DNA from: Pseudomonadota bacterium
Lineage (GTDB): Bacteria; Pseudomonadota; Alphaproteobacteria; Rhizobiales; Xanthobacteraceae
Reading direction: 5' to 3'
Length of the DNA stretch: 8,194 bases
Assembly: GCA_023391175.1 (NCBI GenBank)
Contig: JAEWBL010000448.1
Coordinates: 1-8,194 of the forward strand
Shown here: piece by piece, positions 1 through 6,008 of the stretch
How the letters are laid out: each line of letters opens with the position of its first letter
Position numbering within the stretch: position 1 is the first letter of the stretch
The notes under the pieces: model-generated
Told to the model about the DNA's origin: nothing
Databases searched by the model: none
Seen by the model: the letters and a program-made list of their open reading frames with translations, nothing else
Position numbers and translations under genes: made by a program

Positions 1-3000
1 GGTGCAGCCGGGGCCGTGGCCGGCACCGGGGCCGGCGCGCTACCGCGCTGGCGTTCTTCCAGACGGCGGGTTTCGTGCTCGATGGCGCGCATGGCGATGA
101 CGCTGGTCGCCGCCGCCGCGCTCACCCGCCGCTCGGGTGCCGCCACCGGTCCGCGCCAAGCGACGGCGCCGCCGGGCACGCCACCGGCGGCCTCCGCGCC
201 TTCAAAATCGACGCCTGCATCAAGGATCAGCCGCGTCAGGTCGAGGCTGCCGGAGAGGCCGACGCGCACGGTGTCCGCCGTGGTGCGGGCGGGGGACAGG
301 CGGGCGACGCCGTTGACCACGCCCAGCGTTGATTCCACGAAGGCGAGCTTGAGCGGCCCCTTGGCCAGTGCCCGATCGAGCATTTGCGCGGTGCGGCGTT
401 CGTCGGGTGGAGGGGAGAGGGGGGCAGCCTCGGCGAGCACGGCGTCGAGGGCGGCGGGGCTGGCATTCTCGATGACGAGGTCGCGCACGCCAAGGGTGCC
501 CTGCCCGGAGAGGCTCTGCACGATGGTCTGGACGCTGCGGCCCGAGCCGCCGAGGTCCAGCAGCAGGTTCACCCGGCCCTTGGGCGGGGTGCGGGCGCCG
601 GCGGGGGCCAGAAGGGCGGCCGCGTCCACTTGTTCCAGCACGAGGCGGCCGTCGGCCTGGAGAAGGTCGTTCTGCCGCTTCAGGCGGAGGGAGGCGGCGA
701 CCCGGCCGCCGCCGAGGCTGCCGGAGAGGTCGCGCAGGTCGAAGTCCGTGCCGTCGCTGACCAGCACGAGGCGGCCCTTGTCCAGCGCATAGGGGCCGAG
801 CGCGGCGATGCGCCCGGCGGAAAGTTCCAGATTGAGGCCGATGCCGCCCGCTGCTGCAGGGGCGAGCCGGGCGGTGTTCCACAGGCCGGCCGGTCCGCTC
901 TCCGCACTGGCGCGGGCGGCGAACATGCCAAGGATGCGGGGCACCGAAAGGCTATCGAACGCCAGCTTGCCGGAGAGGCGGGGCACCGCGCCGGGCTCGA
1001 ACTCCACGCTGCCGGAAACCGGCGCGGCCGCCAGCGAGCCGGTCAGCTCGCCGAGGCGCCACGCACCGGCGCGGCGGGAGAGGGTGAAGGCGAGGGCGGT
1101 GGGCACCGGCCCTTCCACGGCGGCGGAAGCCTGCGGCAGCAGCCGGCCGAGGTCGGCGCCGTCGAGGCGCATGGCGAGATTGGGCTCGATGCTGCCGCCG
1201 GAAAGGCGAGCGGTGCCCTGCGCCTGCGCAGTGAGGTCGGCGAGCGTGATACGGCCGCGCACCTGCGCCTCGTCCTGCGTCAGCGGATCGACGGAGAGTT
1301 CCACATGGGCGGGGCCGAGCCGCTGGCCGAGCCCGTCCACACCGAGGACGGAAAGCGCACGGCCGCCGTCGGTCGCGTCTGCCTTCAGGGCGATGCGCAG
1401 CGGCACGCCGGCGGTGGTGCGGGCGAAGGAGACATCGCCCGATATCTGCCCCAGCGTGCCGGCGATGGTGACATTGCGCCCGCCGGCCTCGCCCCAGACG
1501 ACGGTGCTGTTGAGCTTCACCGGGGAGGCGATGGGCAGGAGGCTACCGATGACCTGCGCCGTCTCCTCGCCGGCCAGCAGCCGCGCCACGGGCACGAGCC
1601 CATCGGCCTTGGCGCCGGAGGCGGCGATGTTGAACTCGCCGCGCGCCGTGGTGGAGAAATTCTCCATCCGCCCGGCACCCTCGACGCGCAGGCCGGCGAA
1701 ATCGTCCATCACGAGGCGGGCGAGGCGCCAGTTGCCGCCGGTGGCGGAGCCATCCAGATTCAGGCCGCGCAGCGGCAGGCCGGACAGGGTGAGGTTGCGC
1801 CCCTCAAGCGCCACCTGCCCGTCCGCTCCTCCGCCCACCGCCGCCGACGCGGTCTGCACAGCGGCGATCAGCGGGTCCAGGTCGAAGCCGTCCAGCGACA
1901 GGCGCAAATCGAGCTTGGGCGGTGCGTTGTCCGGCAGCGCAGCCGAGGCCGAGCCGCGCATCCGGCTCGCGGCGAAGGTGGCGTCCAGCATGTCCACCGC
2001 GATGCGCGACGGCCCGGCGGTGACGCGGCCGGAAATGCGCACCGGGCCCTTGGCCGCCGCCACATAGTCGCGCGGCGCGGTGGGCGCGGCCCAGCGCAGG
2101 AAGACAGCCGGGTCATCGGCGGAGAAGGAGACATTGCCGTCGAAGCCGCCGCCACCATTGGCGCGGGTCGGCATGCCGGAGAGGCGGAGCGCGGCCTTGC
2201 CGGGCAACTGCGCCTCGGCGCTGTCCACCCGCCAGCCGGCGGCGGAGCCGGAGATGTCGGCGCGCACGTCGCGCACCATGGTGCCGCCGAGCACGAGCTG
2301 GTCCACCGAGAGGCCGATGCGCGAGGCGATGTCCGGCGCGGGCAGGGCAGCGACGCCGCCGAGGAAGCGGGCGAGGGAGGCGGCCGGGCTGCCGCTGCCG
2401 GCGTCGGCGTCCTTGGTGCCGGTGGCGGCGCGCACGGCGTCGATGTCGAGGCTGCGGGCATTGAGCACCGCATCGAGGCCGATGGCGCGGCCGAGGGCGA
2501 GGCGCGCGGTGCCGGTGAGCTGCGCCGGGGTGGCCGAGCCGCCCAGCGCCAGATCGAGGCTTTCCGCCAGTACCGCCTCCGGGCTCGCCTTCAGCGTGCC
2601 GGAGAGCTGCCAGGCCTCCGCCCCGTCGCCATGGCGGGAGAGGGTGGCGCGGCCGTCGAAGCGCGGCTTGGCGCCGGCCACGTTGAGGCTGCCGTCGAGA
2701 TCGAGGGCATAGGGACGGGTGCGCCCGTCGAGAACGATGCGCAGCTTGCCCGCGCCGTCATCGCCGATCTTGCCCAGGGTGGAGCGCACGGCGAACCGCG
2801 CCTCGCCAGCCTGGACTTCGCCATCGAGGCGGAAGGGGCCGGCGAGGGAGCGCGCCTCGCCCTTCAGGTCGAGGTCGTCGATGCTGACGCGATGGTCAGA
2901 GGCGCGGTCGAGCAGATCGAGGCTGCCATCCTCCACCTCCAGCCGGGCGATGGAGAGTTCGGAAGCCCGGCCGGTGCCGGTGGGCATGGCGACGCGGCCG

Positions 3001-3347
3001 GCGCTGTCCAGCACCACGCGGATCTGCGGCTTGCGCAGGGTGACGCCGGTGGCCTGGATGTCGCCACGCATCAGGGCGCCGAGGGAGAGCTCGGCGGTGA
3101 GTTCCTTCACTGTGCCGCCGGTGGAGACCACGTCGCCGAGGGTCACGTCGCGCAGCACGATGCGGGGCGCGGGCAGGATTTCCGCGTCGATGGGGCCGCG
3201 GATGACCACGGGCAGGCCCAGCGTGCGGCCCATCTCGGTCTCGAACGTGCCGCGCCACTGGTTCCAGTCCACCACGAACGGCGCGGCGAAGGCCGCGCTG
3301 ATGGCGAGGACTATCGCCGAGGCGAGGCTGATGAGAATGCCCTGCAC
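1..3347 (-). CDS. AsmA-family envelope protein, C-terminus cut by the left edge
   Basis: The frame is open without a stop from a GTG at 3347-3345 to the left edge, giving 1115 visible codons. The start is preceded by GGGAG at a good distance, and no other in-frame start lies nearby. Residues 3-23 form one hydrophobic segment (ILISLASAIVLAISAAF), a signal anchor. The AsmA N-terminal signature follows at about 24-72: VVDWNQWRGTFETEMGRTLG, then PIDAEILPAPRIVLRDVTLGD. The long middle is repetitive beta-rich sequence of the type that builds the AsmA/TamB periplasmic groove. Near residues 935-975 is an AsmA C-terminal-like stretch (SLSGQGTLGVRDLVIENASP). The last visible part is charged (AIEHETRRLEERQR), then Pro/Ala-rich. 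AsmA-like proteins (TamB, YhdP, YdbH) are inner-membrane-anchored and implicated in phospholipid transport to the outer membrane; the role here is inferred from family. The dehydrogenase gene ends 64 bp upstream on the same strand, so partial co-transcription is possible. Confidence 0.9.
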   Translation of the reverse strand, partial: MQGILISLASAIVLAISAAFAAPFVVDWNQWRGTFETEMGRTLGLPVVIRGPIDAEILPAPRIVLRDVTLGDVVSTGGTVKELTAELSLGALMRGDIQATGVTLRKPQIRVVLDSAGRVAMPTGTGRASELSIARLEVEDGSLDLLDRASDHRVSIDDLDLKGEARSLAGPFRLDGEVQAGEARFAVRSTLGKIGDDGAGKLRIVLDGRTRPYALDLDGSLNVAGAKPRFDGRATLSRHGDGAEAWQLSGTLKASPEAVLAESLDLALGGSATPAQLTGTARLALGRAIGLDAVLNARSLDIDAVRAATGTKDADAGSGSPAASLARFLGGVAALPAPDIASRIGLSVDQLVLGGTMVRDVRADISGSAAGWRVDSAEAQLPGKAALRLSGMPTRANGGGGFDGNVSFSADDPAVFLRWAAPTAPRDYVAAAKGPVRISGRVTAGPSRIAVDMLDATFAASRMRGSASAALPDNAPPKLDLRLSLDGFDLDPLIAAVQTASAAVGGGADGQVALEGRNLTLSGLPLRGLNLDGSATGGNWRLARLVMDDFAGLRVEGAGRMENFSTTARGEFNIAASGAKADGLVPVARLLAGEETAQVIGSLLPIASPVKLNSTVVWGEAGGRNVTIAGTLGQISGDVSFARTTAGVPLRIALKADATDGGRALSVLGVDGLGQRLGPAHVELSVDPLTQDEAQVRGRITLADLTAQAQGTARLSGGSIEPNLAMRLDGADLGRLLPQASAAVEGPVPTALAFTLSRRAGAWRLGELTGSLAAAPVSGSVEFEPGAVPRLSGKLAFDSLSVPRILGMFAARASAESGPAGLWNTARLAPAAAGGIGLNLELSAGRIAALGPYALDKGRLVLVSDGTDFDLRDLSGSLGGGRVAASLRLKRQNDLLQADGRLVLEQVDAAALLAPAGARTPPKGRVNLLLDLGGSGRSVQTIVQSLSGQGTLGVRDLVIENASPAALDAVLAEAAPLSPPPDERRTAQMLDRALAKGPLKLAFVESTLGVVNGVARLSPARTTADTVRVGLSGSLDLTRLILDAGVDFEGAEAAGGVPGGAVAWRGPVAAPERRVSAAAATSVIAMRAIEHETRRLEERQRGSAPAPVPATAPAA

Positions 3348-3377
3348 ACGCGTCTCCCGATGAGGCCCCCGATCATA
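3345..3377 (-). promoter_or_regulatory. Possible -10 box and Shine-Dalgarno for the AsmA gene
   Basis: On the minus strand TATGAT (3377-3372) resembles a -10 hexamer and would start a leader of about 18 nt. GGGAG, ending about 7 nt before the GTG at 3347, is the likely ribosome site. No convincing -35 is seen at 16-18 bp, so the promoter is weakly supported. The ribosome site does support the GTG start. Confidence 0.3.
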
Positions 3378-3411
3378 AAGGGACGCTTAACCCTATGCGC
3401 AGGGATTGCGA

Positions 3412-4824
3412 TCAGATCGCGACGATTTTTCCCGGATTCATGATGTTTTTGGGGTCGAGCGCCCGCTTGATCGCCCGCATGGCCTCCAGCGCCGCGGCGC
3501 CGTGCTCCCCCTCCATGTATTTCATCTTGCCCTGGCCGACGCCGTGCTCGCCCGTGGAGGTGCCGCCCATGGCGAGGGCGCGTTCCACCAGACGCTTCAT
3601 GTAAAGCTTGGCCTTGGCGAGGTCGTCCGGATCGTCCACGTCCACCATCAGCGTGGTGTGGAAATTGCCGTCGCCCACATGGCCGACGATGGGGGCGATG
3701 AGGCCCATCTCCACGATGTCGCGCTTGGTCTCCATCACGCATTCGGCGAGATTGGAAATGGGCACGCACACGTCGGTGGCCACCGCCTTGGCGCCCGGCC
3801 GCATGGGCAGGACCGACCAGTAGGCGTCGTGCCGCGCCTGCCAGAGCTTGGTGCGCTCCTCCGGCTTCACCGCGAACACCGAGGGGCCGCCCCCGAATTC
3901 GGCCGCCAGTTCGCCGAAGCGATCGGCCTGCTCGTGGACGCTCGCCTCGGTGCCGTGGAATTCGAGGAAGAGGGTGGGGGTCTCGGCCAGTGCCAGCTTG
4001 GCGTAGGCGTTGGAGGCCTTCACCTGCTCCTCGTCCAGAAGCTCGATGCGCGCCACCGGGATGCCGCTCTGGATGGTGGCGATCACCGTGTTGCAGGCGG
4101 CCTCGATGCTGGGGAAGGGGCAGACGGCGGCGGAAACCGCCTCCGGGATGCCGTAGAGCTTGAGCGTGATCTCGGTGATGATGCCCAGCGTGCCCTCGGC
4201 GCCCACATAGAGGCGGGTGAGGTCGTAGCCGGCGGAGGATTTGCGCGCGCGGGTGGCGGTGGTGAGAATCTCGCCGGTGGGCGTCACCACCTTCAGGGAC
4301 AGCACGTTGTCCTTCATGGTGCCGTAGCGCACCGCATTGGTGCCCGAGCAGCGGGTGGAGACCATGCCGCCCAGCGAGGCGTCGGCACCGGGATCGAGCG
4401 GGAAGAACAGGCCCTGGTCGCGCAGTTCCTCGTTCAGCCGCTTGCGGGTGACGCCGGGTTCGATCACGCAGTCGAGGTCGGCGGTGTTGACGGCCAGAAT
4501 GCGGTTCATGCGCGAGAGGTCGATGCAGATGCCGCCGAAGGGGGCGTTCACATGGCCCTCCAGCGAGGTTCCCGCGCCCCACGCGATCACCGGGACGGAC
4601 AGCTCGTCGCAGACCCGGACGACGGCCTGCACATCTTCCGTGCATTCAGCGAAAACAACGGCGTCCGCGGGCTCGTTGGGCAGGTATGTCGTCACGTTCG
4701 CGTGCTGTTCCCGCACGGCGCGGCCCGTAACGACCTTGTGATCCAGTGCGGCCTGCAGGCGCTGCACCGCCTGAGCGATGCGATCGGGCATTGCACTGTC
4801 GGATTTCGCGGCTGCGGCAACCAT
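3412..4824 (-). CDS. FAD-binding oxidase, D-lactate dehydrogenase (cytochrome) type
   Basis: Complete 470-residue flavoprotein of the FAD_binding_4 / FAD-oxidase C family (LDHD, DLD1, GlcD). It probably oxidises D-lactate or a related D-2-hydroxyacid to the 2-oxoacid and passes electrons to the respiratory chain. The FAD domain carries GAGTSLEG (83-90), IEPGVTRKRLNEEL (121-134), PGADASLGGM (145-154) and YVGAEGTLGIITEITLKLYG (206-225). The C-terminal domain carries TDVCVPIS (350-357), GHVGDGNFH (381-389, putative metal/substrate histidines), GEHGVG (425-430) and NPGK (463-466). The combination of TSLEGH and PGADASLGGM is closer to LDHD/DLD1 than to GlcD, and no glcE or glcF gene is adjacent. 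The ATG is preceded by AAGGA at 7 nt. No signal peptide or membrane span is seen, so a peripheral or cytoplasmic location is likely. Glycolate or 2-hydroxyglutarate remain possible substrates. Confidence 0.93.
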   Translation of the reverse strand: MVAAAAKSDSAMPDRIAQAVQRLQAALDHKVVTGRAVREQHANVTTYLPNEPADAVVFAECTEDVQAVVRVCDELSVPVIAWGAGTSLEGHVNAPFGGICIDLSRMNRILAVNTADLDCVIEPGVTRKRLNEELRDQGLFFPLDPGADASLGGMVSTRCSGTNAVRYGTMKDNVLSLKVVTPTGEILTTATRARKSSAGYDLTRLYVGAEGTLGIITEITLKLYGIPEAVSAAVCPFPSIEAACNTVIATIQSGIPVARIELLDEEQVKASNAYAKLALAETPTLFLEFHGTEASVHEQADRFGELAAEFGGGPSVFAVKPEERTKLWQARHDAYWSVLPMRPGAKAVATDVCVPISNLAECVMETKRDIVEMGLIAPIVGHVGDGNFHTTLMVDVDDPDDLAKAKLYMKRLVERALAMGGTSTGEHGVGQGKMKYMEGEHGAAALEAMRAIKRALDPKNIMNPGKIVAI

Positions 4825-4846
4825 TTACAAATCCTTAACCTTTGTC

Positions 4847-4877
4847 TGCGCCGGCCGGGCGGGGCCCGGATGGCGCA
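4847..4877 (-). promoter_or_regulatory. Strong GC hairpin in the oxidase leader
   Basis: The two arms TGCGCC (4847-4852) and GGCGCA (4872-4877) pair perfectly. Inside them CCGGGC (4855-4860) pairs with GCCCGG (4864-4869) around a GGG loop, separated from the outer stem by one G-A mismatch and one G-T wobble. That gives 12 Watson-Crick pairs in 31 nt. It lies 22 bp upstream of the oxidase ATG, before its ribosome site. No T-run follows on either strand, so it does not look like a simple intrinsic terminator. It could be an operator dyad or a leader stem. Confidence 0.55.
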
Positions 4878-4911
4878 AAATTGGATTGAACCGTTTTAGA
4901 AGCAGTTTCGA

Positions 4912-4941
4912 CTTGACAGTGACTTTTTTGATTCGCCCTGC
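4912..4941 (+). promoter_or_regulatory. CTTGACA -35 element facing the thioesterase gene
   Basis: CTTGACA at 4912-4918 matches the alphaproteobacterial housekeeping -35 consensus and sits in the AT-richer part of the intergenic region. At 17 bp the expected -10 position reads CCCTGC, a poor match, so the promoter is only partly supported. If real, it leaves a leader of about 80 nt before the ATG at 5031. Confidence 0.3.
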
Positions 4942-5030
4942 GGCGCTTTTTCAGGATGACGGATGCCTCCTAGCACGGCACAGTGCTCTCACAAGCGGCA
5001 AAATCTGAAACCTGACGAAGCGAGGCGGCC

Positions 5031-5540
5031 ATGCTCGACCGAATCGACTTTGAACCCGTGTTCTTTGCCCCGTTCGTGTCCTCCTCCATGAAGGTGGAGA
5101 GCAACTGGATCGACTATAACGGCCATCTGAACGTGGCCTATTACACGCTCATCTTCGACCGAGCGCTGGATGAGGCGCTCTGCCTGCTCGGGCTGGGTCC
5201 GTCCTACGCCCGCGCCCGCGGCGCCTCTTTCTTCACCGGCGAATCCCATATCCGCTATGCCCGCGAACTGGCCCCTGACTCGCCGGTCCGCGTGACGATG
5301 CGGCTGCTCGACTACGACGAGAAGAGGCTGCACCTCTTCCAGTCGCTGCATCATGCCACCGACGGCTGGGTTTCCGCCACGTCGGAGCAGATCACGCTGC
5401 ACGTGGACCTCGGCTCCCGGCGGGTGGTGCCCTTCCCGGACGACGTGCTGGAACGGATCGCCACCATGCGCGCCGCCCATGCGGGCTTGCCGCCTCTTGA
5501 CGGCGTTGGCCGCAAGGTGTCCATGCCGTCGCGATCCTGA
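5031..5540 (+). CDS. Hot-dog-fold acyl-CoA thioesterase (4HBT-like)
   Basis: Complete 169-residue protein. WIDYNGHLNVAYY (26-38) is the hot-dog thioesterase signature, with D28 in the position of the catalytic aspartate and the N30-G31-H32-x-N34 turn following it. FFTGESHIRYARELAPDSPV (67-86) is the second conserved strand, with E71 a likely active-site partner. LDYDEKRLHLFQSLHHA (93-109) is the next strand pair. The family hydrolyses acyl-CoA thioesters in the cytoplasm as a homo-oligomer. The variant resembles thioesterases linked to carnitine/betaine degradation (betainyl-CoA thioesterase, or the domain fused to carnitine dehydrogenase), but no carnitine gene is next to it, so the substrate is undetermined. 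The tail after about residue 150 is polar and probably disordered. An AGGCGG stretch just before the ATG is a weak ribosome site. It is divergent from the oxidase gene. Confidence 0.88.
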   Translation: MLDRIDFEPVFFAPFVSSSMKVESNWIDYNGHLNVAYYTLIFDRALDEALCLLGLGPSYARARGASFFTGESHIRYARELAPDSPVRVTMRLLDYDEKRLHLFQSLHHATDGWVSATSEQITLHVDLGSRRVVPFPDDVLERIATMRAAHAGLPPLDGVGRKVSMPSRS

Positions 5541-5561
5541 AGCGCGGCTATAGGGGCGACC

Positions 5562-5624
5562 GTGATCCTGACGTCCATCGCGGTCATCGCGGCGCTGGTG
5601 CGCCGGTGGCGGCTGAGGCGATAA
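5562..5624 (+). CDS. Possible 20-residue hydrophobic-basic micro-ORF
   Basis: A GTG at 5562 opens a 20-codon frame ending in TAA. It encodes a hydrophobic stretch (ILTSIAVIAAL) followed by the basic end VRRWRLRR, the layout of a tiny membrane peptide with a cytoplasmic positive end. AGGGG lies 5 nt upstream of the GTG, a plausible ribosome site. The frame begins 22 bp after the thioesterase stop, so read-through could express it. The short length makes chance likely. Confidence 0.2.
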   Translation: MILTSIAVIAALVRRWRLRR

Positions 5625-5719
5625 CGCCCGGCCGCCTTTCTCTTCGGGCCGCGTCTGCCCAATCGGCAACCATGCCTTTACCGTGCGCTCGGCGCAGGTC
5701 TGGCATGTCTGGCGGGAAG

Positions 5720-5748
5720 TTCTGCTGCGTCGCACAGAGGCATATATT
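5720..5748 (+). promoter_or_regulatory. Possible promoter with TATATT -10 box
   Basis: TATATT (5743-5748) is a good -10 hexamer in otherwise GC-rich DNA, upstream of the small gene at 5791. TTCTGC (5720-5725) sits at 17-bp spacing but matches the -35 consensus poorly. Transcription would start near 5755, leaving a leader of about 36 nt. Confidence 0.35.
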
Positions 5749-5780
5749 GCACTGCGATAAAGCCCCGTAGGGCCAGTGCA
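5748..5780 (+). promoter_or_regulatory. Inverted repeat abutting the Shine-Dalgarno of the small gene
   Basis: TGCACTG (5748-5754) and CAGTGCA (5774-5780) are perfect 7-bp arms. Between them GCCC (5762-5765) pairs with GGGC (5770-5773) around a CGTA loop, and this inner stem is contiguous with the right arm, leaving a 7-nt bulge CGATAAA. The next base begins GGAGG (5781-5785), the ribosome site. Either an operator dyad over the transcription start or a leader hairpin would fit. Confidence 0.5.
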
Positions 5781-5790
5781 GGAGGCCTCC

Positions 5791-5988
5791 ATGAGCGCCG
5801 TTACCTTTTCTCCCGACACCCTCTCCCGCGACACCCGCTCTGCCGCTCCCAAGGCAGCGGCTGGCAAGACTGCCGGCAAGGGCTTCTTCGGCCGTCTGAT
5901 GGACGCGATCATCGCCGCCCGGATGGAGCAGGCCGAGCGCGAGCTGTCCCGTTATGTGCAGCTCAACGGTCGCGATCCGCTGAACTGA
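5791..5988 (+). CDS. Small protein of unknown function, 65 residues
   Basis: I do not recognise a named family. The ATG at 5791 is chosen because a perfect GGAGG (5781-5785) lies 5 nt before it; a GTG at 5776 would add five residues but lies upstream of that site. Residues 1-30 are Ser/Ala/Lys-rich and look disordered. Residues 31-56 (from GFFGRL, through MDAIIAARMEQAEREL, to SRYVQL) should form one amphipathic helix, followed by the short tail NGRDPLN. There is no signal peptide, cysteine pair or clear membrane span. The overall design, a basic flexible start and a single Arg/Glu-rich helix, recalls short single-helix proteins common in alphaproteobacteria, such as the DUF1127 type, but the diagnostic residues of that family are not evident. 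It converges on prmA, ending 20 bp from it. The strong ribosome site and own leader suggest a real expressed gene. Confidence 0.72.
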   Translation: MSAVTFSPDTLSRDTRSAAPKAAAGKTAGKGFFGRLMDAIIAARMEQAERELSRYVQLNGRDPLN

Positions 5989-6008
5989 CACGCTTCAGGT
6001 AAGACCTC

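Larger units (their letters stand above)
4825..5030. other. Divergent intergenic region
   Basis: This 206-bp region separates the leftward oxidase gene from the rightward thioesterase gene and should hold promoters for both. Besides the GC hairpin and the CTTGACA element it contains an AT-richer stretch at about 4877-4935, distinct from the surrounding GC-rich coding DNA. It also holds a small dyad AGCAC (4972-4976) / GTGCT (4983-4987) with a 6-nt loop. I find no RNA gene and no convincing small ORF here. Confidence 0.6.
5541..5790. other. 250-bp intergenic region
   Basis: Apart from the possible micro-ORF (5562-5624) and the dyad before the small gene, this region holds a direct repeat GTCTGGC at 5698-5704 and 5707-5713, nine bases apart. 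No tRNA or other structured RNA gene is recognised, and no T-tailed terminator follows the thioesterase gene. Confidence 0.5.

Noticed and set aside
3389..3407. Short dyad CCCT/AGGG between the oxidase and AsmA genes as a terminator
   Set aside because: The stem is only 4 bp with no T-run, too weak to call.
384..3443. A 1019-codon open frame on the plus strand
   Set aside because: It is antisense to the AsmA gene. Its composition is dominated by Gly, Ala, Arg, His and Glu with no recognisable domain, while the minus strand gives a clear AsmA signature. GC-biased third positions create such shadows.
3311..4645. A 444-codon frame on the minus strand overlapping the oxidase
   Set aside because: It is an Arg/Gly/His-rich out-of-frame shadow; the neighbouring frame carries all the FAD-oxidase motifs.
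3406..4899. A 497-codon open frame on the plus strand
   Set aside because: It is antisense to the oxidase gene, low-complexity (Gly/His/Ala/Arg) and without motifs.
5627..5651. CCCGGCC/GGCCG repeats after the thioesterase gene as a terminator
   Set aside because: The pairing is short and interrupted, and no T-run follows; expected by chance in this GC content.
4989..5912. A 307-codon frame on the minus strand across the thioesterase gene
   Set aside because: It has no recognisable family and is antisense to a clear hot-dog thioesterase on the plus strand.
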